Positions 45,295-55,143 of a stretch of DNA of 64,000 bases are shown piece after piece. Under the pieces are notes generated by a model, which was given only the letters and a program-made list of their open reading frames with translations, had not been told where the DNA came from and searched no databases. Numbering within the stretch: the first letter of the stretch is position 1; each line of letters opens with the position of its first letter. Source of the stretch: Pigmentibacter ruber (GTDB lineage: Bacteria > Bdellovibrionota_B > Oligoflexia > Silvanigrellales > Silvanigrellaceae); contig NZ_WSSC01000004.1 of NCBI RefSeq assembly GCF_009792895.1, forward strand, positions 427,569-491,568, in the 5' to 3' direction. The translations under genes were made by a program, and so were the position numbers.

Positions 45295-46788
45295 ATGAAT
45301 AAAATGAGCTTATCTTTAAAATTAAATTTAACTATGGCAATACTGTTTATATTTTTACTTTTTATCTCTCTGTATTCAATTTTAATGATTAACAAAACTC
45401 AGGTATATTCTGCCGAAACGGAAAATAATTGGTTACCTAGCATTATCTCTGCGCAAAAAATGCAAAAAATATTTTCATCAATAAGTAGAAGACCTTTGAG
45501 AATTCTATTAGATGAAAACGAAAAAGATAGAAATGAAGGAAAAAAAATTTTTAATAAAGGAATTGAAGATTTCAAGAAAGAAAAAGAAAACTATGAAAAA
45601 TTAATTTCAGAAAAAGAAGAAAAAGAAGCTTATAAAATATTAAATGATTCTTGGAAAGAATATGAATCCATTGCAAATAATACCGTTGAATTAGCAGATA
45701 AAGGATTAAGAAGTGAAGGTTACAAATTATTTAATATTAAAGGAAGACCATATCAAGTTGATATTGAAAATTCTTTAAATACAATAACTGAAATAAATAA
45801 TAAAGGTGCGATAGAATCTACTAAAAAAGGAAAAAACTTAACTTCTATTACATCCATAACAGTCAGTATCATTCTTATACTATCAGTATTAATACTTATT
45901 TTTTCAATTAGAATGGTAAGTAAAACAACTTCATCAATTGAAAGCGCTATTAAAGAATTAAAAGATCAGAGTAATAAAATGAATAAAATTGGAGAGACTC
46001 TAAGTGATAGCTCTAAAGTTCTTACCCAATCAGTTGCAGAACAAGCTTCATCTGTTCATGAAACAACTGCTGCAATTAATGAAATTACAAGCATGGTGAA
46101 TAGAACCACAGAAAATTCAAAAGAATCAAGTTCAATTGCAAATAAATCTTCAATTAAAACTGAAGAAGGGCAAAAAATAATGGGTGAACTTGTAAATTCT
46201 ATGGAAACAATTCAGGAGTCTAATAAGCAACTACAAAATATTTCTGTAATTATAAATCAAATTCAAGTCAAAACAGCAGTTATAAATGATATTGTATCAA
46301 AAACGGAACTTCTATCTTTAAATGCTTCAATAGAATCCGCTAGAGCTGGTGAACATGGCAAAGGATTTGCAGTTGTTGCTGAAGAAGTTGGGAATTTAGC
46401 AAAAGTTAGTGGTAAATCTGCTAACGAAATTCAAGATCTTATAACAACTAGTCAAGAAGAGGTTAATAAAATATTAGGGATAACAAAAGCAAGAATTGAT
46501 GAGGGCAAAGTGGTTACAGGAAAAGCACAAGAAACTTTTCTAAATATTTCTCAAGATATTCAAACTCTAGCAAATATACTTCAGCAAATTGCGGATGCAA
46601 CTCATGAGCAAGAAATAGGAATACATCAAATTTCAAAAGCTATGGATCAAATTGATAAAGTCACACAAAAAAGTCAAGATATTTCTAATTTAGCAGCTGA
46701 ATCTTCAAATAATGTCGCAGAAGAGAGTAAAAATTTAGCAAATACATCTCGAAAAATAGAACTCCTTATTTGTGGAAAAAATTCTTAA
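45295..46788 (+). CDS. Methyl-accepting chemotaxis protein (four-helix-bundle sensor)
   Basis: A 497-residue chemoreceptor. TM1 (about 11-31) and TM2 (about 184-207) flank a ~150-residue periplasmic helical domain of the 4HB_MCP type; the cytoplasmic part is a long helical hairpin whose conserved tip reads [21 protein letters not shown], contacting CheA/CheW. The HAMP linker is short or degenerate, and the C-terminus lacks a CheR/CheB tethering pentapeptide. It implies a motile cell. No che genes are nearby. Confidence 0.92.
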   Translation: MNKMSLSLKLNLTMAILFIFLLFISLYSILMINKTQVYSAETENNWLPSIISAQKMQKIFSSISRRPLRILLDENEKDRNEGKKIFNKGIEDFKKEKENYEKLISEKEEKEAYKILNDSWKEYESIANNTVELADKGLRSEGYKLFNIKGRPYQVDIENSLNTITEINNKGAIESTKKGKNLTSITSITVSIILILSVLILIFSIRMVSKTTSSIESAIKELKDQSNKMNKIGETLSDSSKVLTQSVAEQASSVHETTAAINEITSMVNRTTENSKESSSIANKSSIKTEEGQKIMGELVNSMETIQESNKQLQNISVIINQIQVKTAVINDIVSKTELLSLNASIESARAGEHGKGFAVVAEEVGNLAKVSGKSANEIQDLITTSQEEVNKILGITKARIDEGKVVTGKAQETFLNISQDIQTLANILQQIADATHEQEIGIHQISKAMDQIDKVTQKSQDISNLAAESSNNVAEESKNLANTSRKIELLICGKNS

Positions 46789-46871
46789 AAACATGTAAAT
46801 AAAAAATATCAATATCTTTAAAATTTACTTACAAATTTATTTGTATAAATATAGCTATGGAAGAAACTATA

Positions 46872-47540
46872 ATGCTTAATATTATTTTGCTATTAACTCT
46901 ATTAATATTTCAGACCAATTTATTCAGCGTTGAAAATAATTCAGCACCTGTTGAAGAGAAATTCTTTTGGCCTGATGGAAAAATATACTATATTATTGAT
47001 ACTAAATCTTATAAAAACACAGATATTACTTTGATAAAAGAAGCAATGATAAAAATAATGGATGTTTCTAATGTAAAATTTATAGAAATTAAAATTGAAG
47101 ATCTAACGAAACAAAAAAACTATATCCTAATTACAGATGGCGATTCTTGTCACAGTGAAATTGGAATGATTGGTGGAATGCAGAAATTACTTTTACATAA
47201 TATGCAATGTATGCGATTAGGTACAATTATCCACGAATTAATGCATAGTATTGGATTTTATCACGAACAAAGTCGCTTTGATAGAGATCAATATATCATT
47301 ATAAATTGGGATAATATCTTAGATAAAAGGAAATATAATTTTGAAAAAAAAGGAGAATTTACAACAAGATTTGGAAAATATGACTATGATTCTATTATGC
47401 ACTACGGCGCATATGCTTTTTCAAAAAATGGGGATTGTACAATTTCAACTATAGATTCTCAATCCAATATAGGACAACGCAGTCAATTAAGTAAAACTGA
47501 TATTTATGGCCTTTGGTTAGCTTATGGAAACCCGCAATAA
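46872..47540 (+). CDS. Secreted astacin-family zinc metalloprotease (M12A)
   Basis: A 222-residue exported protease, about the size of a single catalytic domain with a short signal peptide and little or no propeptide. The full astacin zinc signature is present, HELMHSIGFYHEQSRFDRD (zinc His121, His125, His131, catalytic Glu122), with the Met-turn SIMHYG about 45 residues later and two to three Cys for disulphides. The ATG at 46872 is chosen over 46857 because GGAAG lies eight bases before it. Likely degrades host or prey proteins; no inhibitor or partner gene is adjacent. Convergent with the dehydrogenase gene, 18 bases apart. Confidence 0.88.
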   Translation: MLNIILLLTLLIFQTNLFSVENNSAPVEEKFFWPDGKIYYIIDTKSYKNTDITLIKEAMIKIMDVSNVKFIEIKIEDLTKQKNYILITDGDSCHSEIGMIGGMQKLLLHNMQCMRLGTIIHELMHSIGFYHEQSRFDRDQYIIINWDNILDKRKYNFEKKGEFTTRFGKYDYDSIMHYGAYAFSKNGDCTISTIDSQSNIGQRSQLSKTDIYGLWLAYGNPQ

Positions 47541-47558
47541 AAAATATTAAATTGTATA

Positions 47559-49007
47559 TCAAATTGCAGCAACAACACACGGATCTTCACCAATCCAAAA
47601 TATGAAATCTCCAATTGAAAATCGAGACCTTATAAAAGGTGAAAATCTTAATGCCCAACGATACTCTAATGCTGAAATTGCAGGATGAGTTCCTTCTGGA
47701 TAAGTTGGTAATTTTGAGTTTACCAAGAGATGCTCAAGTTCCTGTGCCCTTATTGTTAATATTTCTAATTTTCTTTTGATTTCAGGAAAATCTTGGATAA
47801 AATTATAAAAAGAATCTTTTATCTCATTCCATTTTTCATTTTTTATTAAATAATCTTTTAAGAAAACTTCTTTTGCTAATTCTATATTACCTTTATCTAA
47901 TTGCCGATTTTCATCAGTATTTCCATAATATGGAGCACTTATTAATAATTTAGAAATTAACTTTTCTGCTTCCTTAAAAGTTAATGTTCTAAATTTTTTC
48001 TCATCAAAACTATTTATACTTAAAATCCAATCAAAAGACATTGCACTTGTTAATGATGCTAAAGCAACTTGTTCGCCATGCAATACTAATTGCTTACCTG
48101 CTGTCAATTTTAAAAAATCTAACCCATGACTAATAACATGCTCATATCCACTTAAGGGAGTTGTTTCTCCACTTAATGTCATAGCTATTCCAGCCATAGA
48201 TAAAATGGGAACTAATTCAGAAATTGCTGCACAAGAAAGATTTGCTCCTGCAAAATAAGGTGACAAATTTTTCAATTGCGTTGAAAATATCTCCATTAAT
48301 CTAAAAGCCATTTCGTTGTAAGTCTTACTAATTCCTATTTTATAACTTAAATACCAATCCCCATATGCAACAAATCGAGCCAGTAAATCACCATATCCAG
48401 CTCTTGATAGAGTCATTGGTGCAGCCTGCAGTAACGGCTCTATCCAAATTGTATGGTTTATATGCTTTGATTGCCTTGTTCTTTTTGCTCCACCAATATC
48501 TAAGACAGAAAAACTCGATGTATATGCTGTGACTGTAGCAGCTGTAGGGATTGAGACAAAAATAGCATCATTAAAATTACTAAAAAGAGAATGTTTTAAT
48601 AAATCAGTAATTGTTCCACTGCCTAGGGAAATAAAAATCTGACAATTATTCTTTTGTTCATTAACGTAACTATCAATATATTTAAGAAATTTTTCTGAAG
48701 CATGAATTTCTTGAGGTTTTACGTTTGCATCTTTTGATAAATTTTTAAATATTATTTCAAAATCATTTTCTAAAATTTTACAAATTGTATCATCTATAGA
48801 AACTGATTCTTGTAAACTTGATGCTTTAAATTCACCATCGCTGAGAATAAATATTTTTTTTGCTGCAAAAGTAGCTTTTAATTTTAATAAAATATTTTTA
48901 AATTCAAGGAAGTCCCTACAGTAATATTGTTCAGGAATTTTAGATTCTATACAATCCTGTATCCCTTCCTGCTGTAAAGAATTGAATAATTTTTCAAAAT
49001 TTTGCAT
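47559..49007 (-). CDS. sn-glycerol-1-phosphate dehydrogenase homologue (AraM/EgsA family)
   Basis: An iron-alcohol-dehydrogenase-superfamily protein of 482 residues. The NAD-binding GSGTITDLLKHS (about 130-141), PTAATVTAYTSSFSVL, AGYGDLLARFVAYGDW (metal Asp), SGYEHVISHGLD (metal His) and LHGEQVALAS (metal His) follow the glycerol-1-phosphate dehydrogenase order. That enzyme sets archaeal lipid stereochemistry and has a bacterial form, AraM, in Firmicutes. The ~80-residue C-terminal extension is unusual. Substrate in this organism is unknown. It follows the nuo terminator. Confidence 0.75.
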   Translation of the reverse strand: MQNFEKLFNSLQQEGIQDCIESKIPEQYYCRDFLEFKNILLKLKATFAAKKIFILSDGEFKASSLQESVSIDDTICKILENDFEIIFKNLSKDANVKPQEIHASEKFLKYIDSYVNEQKNNCQIFISLGSGTITDLLKHSLFSNFNDAIFVSIPTAATVTAYTSSFSVLDIGGAKRTRQSKHINHTIWIEPLLQAAPMTLSRAGYGDLLARFVAYGDWYLSYKIGISKTYNEMAFRLMEIFSTQLKNLSPYFAGANLSCAAISELVPILSMAGIAMTLSGETTPLSGYEHVISHGLDFLKLTAGKQLVLHGEQVALASLTSAMSFDWILSINSFDEKKFRTLTFKEAEKLISKLLISAPYYGNTDENRQLDKGNIELAKEVFLKDYLIKNEKWNEIKDSFYNFIQDFPEIKRKLEILTIRAQELEHLLVNSKLPTYPEGTHPAISALEYRWALRFSPFIRSRFSIGDFIFWIGEDPCVVAAI

Positions 49008-49021
49008 ATTTTTACCTCAAA

Positions 49022-49057
49022 TAAAAAAATCCTCGAACTTACTTTAAGATCGAGGAT
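49022..49057 (-). terminator. Rho-independent terminator of the nuo operon
   Basis: On the minus strand, 24 bases after the nuoN stop, ATCCTCGA pairs with TCGAGGAT (8-bp perfect stem, 49029-49036 with 49050-49057) and is followed by seven T's. Confidence 0.85.
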
Positions 49058-49080
49058 AAAATTTAATACAATGCTGCATA

Positions 49081-50709
49081 TTATTTTTGATGTTCTGTAC
49101 TAACAACCTGTTGAGAATGATGTTTTATATTCTCAGTATTAACTATTCTTAAATTTTTTTCTGCCGCTTGATTATAATTTATATTTATTGCCCATCTTGG
49201 CCCTAAAATACCTATAACTATAGCAGCAACAGCTGCTATTATTGTCATTGCTTGCATTCCAGAATTTGTTTCATCTGATTGATTATTATGAATTGAGTAC
49301 CTAGTTGCTGGTTTAAACCACATTTCTGCCATAATTGATAGATAGTAAAATAATGATAGACAACTGAATACTACTAAAATAATTGCTAATCCAATAAATC
49401 CTTGGTTTACCGCTGAAAGCAATAAATAGAATTTACCAAAAAAACCTGCAATTGGTGGAATACCTGCAAACCCAAATAAGAAAATACTTAAAGTAACTGC
49501 TGCAACTGGTTTTTTAAATCCAATACCAGAGAGTTCTTCTTTTAATAAATCTTCCCGATTTGAATCTTCGAACCATGATATTACTGTAAAAGCACCTAAA
49601 CTTAAAACTGCATAGATTACAGCATAAGCAATTAACGATTGCTTTGCTTCAATACTATTTGGATCGCTTGCCAATGATGCAAAAGCTAAACAAAAATATC
49701 CTGCATTTGCAACTGAAGAATAAGCTAAAATTCTTTTCACACTGTTGTGAACTAAACCAAATAACGAACCAACTACTATAGAGATAGCGCCAAGTAACCA
49801 GAACATTATTATTAATCCAGTTTTTTCTCCTGGCGCAAAGCTTTGACTTAGTATTCTTAAAACAACTATAGCGACACTAAATTTTACTAATGAAGCCATA
49901 TAACCAGTTAAATGTGAGTTTGCGCCCTGATAAACATCGGGAGCCCAAGAATGAAAAGGTGCTATAGCTAATTTAAAGCCTAAGCCACTCATTACCAATA
50001 AAACACCAAGTAAACTAAACGGATTATTTAAAGAAATATTTAATAATCTTAAATCAGAAAAACGTAACGAGCCGATACTTGCATAAATTAATGCGGCACC
50101 CATTAGTAACATAGCAGCAGCTGCGGCACCAAGTATAAAATATTTTAATGATGCTTCCATTGCTTGGAAAGTTTTCCTTTGATATCCAACTAAAATATAT
50201 AAGGAAATACTGGTTAACTCTAAGCCTACAAAGAAACTTAAAAATTCACCTGCAGCGCACATTACCATTAAACCTGCAGAAGAAAATAATATTAATGTTA
50301 ACAATTCTGAACGTAATAATTGTTTACCAATTTTAGTCATAGAAGCTGCCATTAAGGTAAATAAAGTACCAATTGAAATTACTATAAATGAAGTTCTAGT
50401 TATATCATCAATTAATACTCCACTTCCCAAAAAAGCTTTAGGTACTTCAGTGCTACTTAAAATTGCAGCACATGCTGAGATGAAACAAACAGATACAGCA
50501 ATATACCAAGAACTGTAGCAGGGTTTTTCTGGATCAGTTTTAAAAACACCAACTATCATTGTTACTAATCCACCTACTAAAAATAAAAGAATAGGTAGAG
50601 CTAAAAAATAGAAACTTGCAGGAGGTAAAATGTCACTCCAAAGACGTGTTTGAATTGCTGTTTTCACAGTTTCTTGGAGCTGTGTCATTGTAAGGTCAAC
50701 TGACATCAT
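49081..50709 (-). CDS. nuoN: NADH-quinone oxidoreductase subunit N
   Basis: One of the three antiporter-like proton-pumping subunits of complex I. The 542-residue protein has about 14 hydrophobic segments; GLELTSISLYILVGYQ carries the TM5-type Glu, and the central FKLAIAPFHSWAPDVYQGA holds the Lys and the broken-helix region typical of NuoN. Two adjacent ATGs are available; the second (50706) has better spacing from AAGGAG. Last gene of the operon, one base after nuoM. Confidence 0.93.
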   Translation of the reverse strand: MMSVDLTMTQLQETVKTAIQTRLWSDILPPASFYFLALPILLFLVGGLVTMIVGVFKTDPEKPCYSSWYIAVSVCFISACAAILSSTEVPKAFLGSGVLIDDITRTSFIVISIGTLFTLMAASMTKIGKQLLRSELLTLILFSSAGLMVMCAAGEFLSFFVGLELTSISLYILVGYQRKTFQAMEASLKYFILGAAAAAMLLMGAALIYASIGSLRFSDLRLLNISLNNPFSLLGVLLVMSGLGFKLAIAPFHSWAPDVYQGANSHLTGYMASLVKFSVAIVVLRILSQSFAPGEKTGLIIMFWLLGAISIVVGSLFGLVHNSVKRILAYSSVANAGYFCLAFASLASDPNSIEAKQSLIAYAVIYAVLSLGAFTVISWFEDSNREDLLKEELSGIGFKKPVAAVTLSIFLFGFAGIPPIAGFFGKFYLLLSAVNQGFIGLAIILVVFSCLSLFYYLSIMAEMWFKPATRYSIHNNQSDETNSGMQAMTIIAAVAAIVIGILGPRWAININYNQAAEKNLRIVNTENIKHHSQQVVSTEHQK

Positions 50710-50710
50710 T

Positions 50711-52306
50711 TTACTCCTTCTCTAGTTGAACGGTTGGAAATTTATTTAAAGGAACTAATAATCCTTGATATGAGTTAGCTAACTCTGAAAGATAAGGTGA
50801 ATTGCTATTCACACTTCTTTCAATATTAAGCAATGTTGGTTTTGTATGGTGTAACACTGCAGAAGAAGCAAAACCCAAGACAAAAATTAAAATAGTTAAT
50901 GAACTTAACTGAAGAATTTCAAACTTATTAAGACTTTTATACTTTTTATTTTCAGAGTTTTCTAAAGGTCCAAATAGTATTTTGTATGTTGCCCAAAGAA
51001 TATACACCGATCCAAATATTACTCCTAAGGTAGCAATAGAGCCTAAAATTGGATTAGCTTGAAATGATCCAATTAGAATAAGCCACTCACCTATAAAGCT
51101 TCCTGTACTTGGTAACGCTACAGATCCCATTGCAACTGCAACGAAGAAAAAAGCAAACCAAGGCAAAATTTTTGCAAGTCCACCAAAATCATCTAAATTA
51201 AAAGAAGATGTTTTATCATGTAAATAATTAAACAATACAAATAATGCGCCTGCTGTTATGGCATGATTAATCATTTGATAAATAGCACCCTGAATTCCAA
51301 TTGTATTTAAAGAGAAAATTCCAATTACAATAAAACCTAAATGACTTAAGGAAGAAAATGCCATAATTCTTCGTACATTTTTTTGTTGCCACGCAATCAA
51401 TGCTCCATACAGAATAGCAATCACACCTAGAACCATTATATGATTAGCAAAATAAACTGCTGCACTTGGAAAAAGACAGACACTAAAGCGAATCAATCCA
51501 TACGTAGCTAATTTTAGAATGACTCCAGACATAATTGTATATGTCGCTGGAGCTTGCTCATAGGTATCTGATAACCATGTATGAAAAGGAAAAATTGGAA
51601 CTTTAATCCCAAACGCTAAAGTAACAGCGCCAAATAACCATGCTTGCGTTGAAAAAGGTAGAGAAGCTGCCGTTTTATAAAGATCTAAAAGATTAGAAGA
51701 ATAAACTCCGCCATTTAATGCTGCGTGACTGTAGTATAAATAGATAAAGGAAACTAACATTAATAAGCTGCCTAAAACTCCATAAATAAACAATTTTATT
51801 GTTGCATAAATGCGATTTTTTCCTCCCCAAATACCAATCATAAAGTATACAGGGATTAAAGATAATTCCCAAAAAACATAAAATAAAACAACATCAAGCG
51901 AAACAAACACACCAATTATAGATGATTCTAAAATCAAGAATAAAGCTAAAAAAGCTTTAACGTGAGTTTTTATTGTATGATAAATTGTTAACATAGCTAT
52001 CAGAGAAAAAGCTGTTGATAGCAAAACTAATATTAAATTTAAGCCATCAACTCCTACAATATATTTTATTCCAGTTTTTTCTGGTAACCAATTTAATACT
52101 TGTGCAAACTGAAATTGTGCAGAATAAGGAACAAAATGTTTAATTAAATGTAAAGATAAAAGAAATTCAATTATTATCCCAAATAAAGCAACTTTTTTAT
52201 GCAAACAATAATTTGCTGATGCAGGGATTAATAAAATAATACCTGCTACTAATAAAGGAAAAATTATGAGCAGTGATAAAATCCACTGCGAAACGCCATC
52301 GATCAT
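50711..52306 (-). CDS. nuoM: NADH-quinone oxidoreductase subunit M
   Basis: Antiporter-like membrane subunit of complex I, 531 residues with about 14 TM segments. FYVFWELSLIPVYFMIGIWG carries the key TM5 Glu, KVPIFPFHTWLSDTYEQAP the TM7 Lys region, and FSSLSHLGFIVIG matches NuoM. GAGGACACA precedes the ATG. Lies 17 bases after nuoL. Confidence 0.95.
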   Translation of the reverse strand: MIDGVSQWILSLLIIFPLLVAGIILLIPASANYCLHKKVALFGIIIEFLLSLHLIKHFVPYSAQFQFAQVLNWLPEKTGIKYIVGVDGLNLILVLLSTAFSLIAMLTIYHTIKTHVKAFLALFLILESSIIGVFVSLDVVLFYVFWELSLIPVYFMIGIWGGKNRIYATIKLFIYGVLGSLLMLVSFIYLYYSHAALNGGVYSSNLLDLYKTAASLPFSTQAWLFGAVTLAFGIKVPIFPFHTWLSDTYEQAPATYTIMSGVILKLATYGLIRFSVCLFPSAAVYFANHIMVLGVIAILYGALIAWQQKNVRRIMAFSSLSHLGFIVIGIFSLNTIGIQGAIYQMINHAITAGALFVLFNYLHDKTSSFNLDDFGGLAKILPWFAFFFVAVAMGSVALPSTGSFIGEWLILIGSFQANPILGSIATLGVIFGSVYILWATYKILFGPLENSENKKYKSLNKFEILQLSSLTILIFVLGFASSAVLHHTKPTLLNIERSVNSNSPYLSELANSYQGLLVPLNKFPTVQLEKE

Positions 52307-52323
52307 TGTGTCCTCTCACCTGC

Positions 52324-54279
52324 TCAAAGAAATAGAATTAACCCAAAAATAAACACGCTAATAAAAATAAACTTGAGATAATTCCTAGCCATTCCCGATT
52401 GGGAATCACTAGCAACACTTGTGCCTGTGTACAATGTTTCAGGAATACCGTTTACAACACCCTCAATTATTATTTTGTCAAAAAAGCTGTATAAAACCTT
52501 TCCAACTCTAGCGAGAGGACGAATAAAAATAAATGCGTAAAGTTCGTCTACTCTCCATTTATCTCTAACTAAACGGTATATTGGTCCTAAAGCACTCGCA
52601 AATTTTTCACCGCCGTTTGGACCATTTTTATAAACCAAAATCGCAAAAATTGCGGCAACAAAAACAATTAAAACAGATGCTCCCATTAAACTATATTCCA
52701 TTGAATGAGATAAATGGAGGCCATGTAATCCATTTGCATTTAATGTAGCTTGTGCTTGTCCTAAAACAGGAGATAAAAAATTAGTGATGAAATCTACTTT
52801 ACCAGTAAATACTTCTGGAATTGCAATAACTCCACCCACAACAGATAAAATAGCTAAAAGAATGAGTGGCAATGTGATAACTATATTTGTTTCATGAATA
52901 TGTTCAGGATGTTCTGCTCTAGATTGTCCAAAAAATACGAGCCAAGTTAATCTAAGCATATAAAATGAAGTAAAACCTGCTGTTATCCAACCAACTAACC
53001 AAAATATGGGATTGCCAAAAGGACCGGCCCAAGCGGCAGCAAGTATCGCATCTTTTGAGAAGAAGCCTGAAAAACCTGGAAAACCAATTATTGCTAATGT
53101 GGCTAATAAAAATGTTGTTGCCGTAATTGGCATTTTCTTAAATAATCCACCCATTTTTCTTATATCTTGTTCATGATGCATAGCGTGAATTACACTACCA
53201 GCTCCTAAAAATAAACAAGCTTTAAAAAAGGCATGAGTCACAACATGTGCAACTCCAAATTGAAAGGCACCAACACCGCAAGCAAGAACCATATAGCCAA
53301 GCTGACTACAAGTTGAATATGCAAGAACTTTTTTGATATCTGTCTGAGCAAAACCAATTGTTGCAGAGAATATCGCAGTAACTGCTCCAATAATTGCTAT
53401 TGTTGTCATAACTGCAGGACTAAGTACTAATAAATAGCTAACCCGACTCATCAAATATATTCCCGAAGTCACCATAGTCGCAGCATGGATTAATGCTGAA
53501 ACGGGAGTTGGGCCTGCCATAGCATCTGGCAACCAAGTATAAAGAGGGATTTGTGCAGATTTACCTGCAACTCCTAACAAAATACATAAACCAATAATGG
53601 TAATTTCTGTAGAATTGTCAGCTAAAAAAGTTTGAGGTGAAGCAGCAATTATTGCTGATAATTCTGCATAATTGATTGTTTTAAAGAGCATATAACAAAG
53701 GAAAATAGCGATGAGAAATCCAGCATCCCCAACTCTATTTGCAACAAACGCTTTTATTGCGGCCATTGAGTTATCTTTGTCTTCATACCAATATCCAATA
53801 AGAAGATATGAACATACACCAACACCTTCCCAACCTAAAAAGGTAACAAGCATATTAGAACCTAAAACAAGGGAAAGCATTGAAAAGATAAATAGATTTA
53901 AATACACAAAAAAACGATATGGTCTTTTTTCATGGTGCATATATTCACCAGAATATAAATGAATCAATGATCCAACACCAGTTATAACAAGCAAAAATAT
54001 TCCTGAAAGTCTATCAGCTGTAAAACCAAAGGAAACATTAAAATCTTTCCCGTCTACTAATGGAACTGAAATCCAATTAAATAAGTCGACTTGTATAGTA
54101 TTTCCAGGAATTATAAAATTAAAAAATAGTAATAATGAAAAAATAAAAGGCACCACAACCGAAGCTGTTGCAATTGTACAAATAACTGCAATACTTGTTC
54201 TTCTCAACATAAAAGCATTGAGTAAAGCGCCAACTAAAGGTAGTAAAACAATTAAAGTAAGTAACGTTTGTTGTTGCAT
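52324..54279 (-). CDS. nuoL: NADH-quinone oxidoreductase subunit L
   Basis: The distal antiporter-like subunit of complex I, 651 residues. FLGWEGVGVCSYLLIGYWY holds the key Glu, AGKSAQIPLYTWLPDAMAGP the Lys region, and STCSQLGYMVLACG is diagnostic. The C-terminal part (from about 530) contains the long lateral helix and last TM segment. AGAGGATAATT gives the ribosome site; two bases separate it from nuoK. Confidence 0.95.
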   Translation of the reverse strand: MQQQTLLTLIVLLPLVGALLNAFMLRRTSIAVICTIATASVVVPFIFSLLLFFNFIIPGNTIQVDLFNWISVPLVDGKDFNVSFGFTADRLSGIFLLVITGVGSLIHLYSGEYMHHEKRPYRFFVYLNLFIFSMLSLVLGSNMLVTFLGWEGVGVCSYLLIGYWYEDKDNSMAAIKAFVANRVGDAGFLIAIFLCYMLFKTINYAELSAIIAASPQTFLADNSTEITIIGLCILLGVAGKSAQIPLYTWLPDAMAGPTPVSALIHAATMVTSGIYLMSRVSYLLVLSPAVMTTIAIIGAVTAIFSATIGFAQTDIKKVLAYSTCSQLGYMVLACGVGAFQFGVAHVVTHAFFKACLFLGAGSVIHAMHHEQDIRKMGGLFKKMPITATTFLLATLAIIGFPGFSGFFSKDAILAAAWAGPFGNPIFWLVGWITAGFTSFYMLRLTWLVFFGQSRAEHPEHIHETNIVITLPLILLAILSVVGGVIAIPEVFTGKVDFITNFLSPVLGQAQATLNANGLHGLHLSHSMEYSLMGASVLIVFVAAIFAILVYKNGPNGGEKFASALGPIYRLVRDKWRVDELYAFIFIRPLARVGKVLYSFFDKIIIEGVVNGIPETLYTGTSVASDSQSGMARNYLKFIFISVFIFGLILFL

Positions 54280-54281
54280 AA

Positions 54282-54590
54282 TTATCCTCTCAGCACTCTG
54301 AGATCATCAATCTCAACACTTGACTTAGCACGATACAAAGAAATGATAAGTGCAAGGCCAATACCAGCTTCACACGCAGCTACGGCCATTACAAAAAACA
54401 TGATTACTTGCCCATCAATTGTGTGGGTCATATTACTTGCACTAATAAATGCTAAATTTGCTGCATTTAACATTACTTCAATGCTTAACATCATAAAAAT
54501 TAAGTTTTTTCTAAACATGACCCCAAAAAGACCGACGATGAAGAGAAGTATAGAAAAATATATTCCTAATTCAGGAAGACTTGGCATCAT
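54282..54590 (-). CDS. nuoK: NADH-quinone oxidoreductase subunit K
   Basis: Small 102-residue, three-TM proton-channel subunit. The essential membrane Glu residues are in MMLSIEVMLNAANL (TM2) and AVAACEAGIGLALI (TM3). Its first 20 bases overlap the end of nuoJ, showing tight coupling. Confidence 0.95.
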   Translation of the reverse strand: MMPSLPELGIYFSILLFIVGLFGVMFRKNLIFMMLSIEVMLNAANLAFISASNMTHTIDGQVIMFFVMAVAACEAGIGLALIISLYRAKSSVEIDDLRVLRG

Positions 54591-55125
54591 TCACCTTCGC
54601 TTTCTTTGCTATGACAATTGCGCCAACAATAGCTACTAATATTAAAAAACTTATTAATTCAAAAGCCCATAGATAATCAGTAAACATTAAGGCGGAAACG
54701 TTTTTTACATTCTCATTCATAGATGCTGGATAATAAGGAGGTCTAGCATTTGCAAGAGAAGCAGAGTTTAGTCCAGATATTAAATATCCTTGCCCAACTT
54801 TTGTTCCTAAAAATAACGCAACTAAAAAACCAAGCGCTGTTAAAAACAACTCGCTTAAAGTAACTCTACCATAACGTAACTCTTCAGGAGGTAAATTAAG
54901 AAGCATTATTACAAAAACGAATACAACCATAATAGCACCAGCATAAACTATTATTTGTGATACGGCTGAAAAATGCGCACCTAATAAACCGTACATACCA
55001 GCAAGCAACATCATTACAATAATAAGCAACATTGCGGCTGTAACTGGCCATTTTCTCGTAATCATCAATGCAGATAAAAAAACTGCAAGTATTCCCATTA
55101 TTAAAAAAGATATTTGAGTCAACAT
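54571..55125 (-). CDS. nuoJ: NADH-quinone oxidoreductase subunit J
   Basis: 184-residue membrane subunit with five TM segments. The conserved AVSQIIVYAGAIMVVFVFVIMLL region forms the pi-bulge helix (TM3) of complex I. AAAGGG precedes the ATG; it overlaps nuoK. nuoI, usually just upstream, is missing between nuoH and nuoJ. Confidence 0.94.
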   Translation of the reverse strand: MLTQISFLIMGILAVFLSALMITRKWPVTAAMLLIIVMMLLAGMYGLLGAHFSAVSQIIVYAGAIMVVFVFVIMLLNLPPEELRYGRVTLSELFLTALGFLVALFLGTKVGQGYLISGLNSASLANARPPYYPASMNENVKNVSALMFTDYLWAFELISFLILVAIVGAIVIAKKAKVNDAKSS

Positions 55126-55143
55126 ATGAATCCCTTTTCTTAA

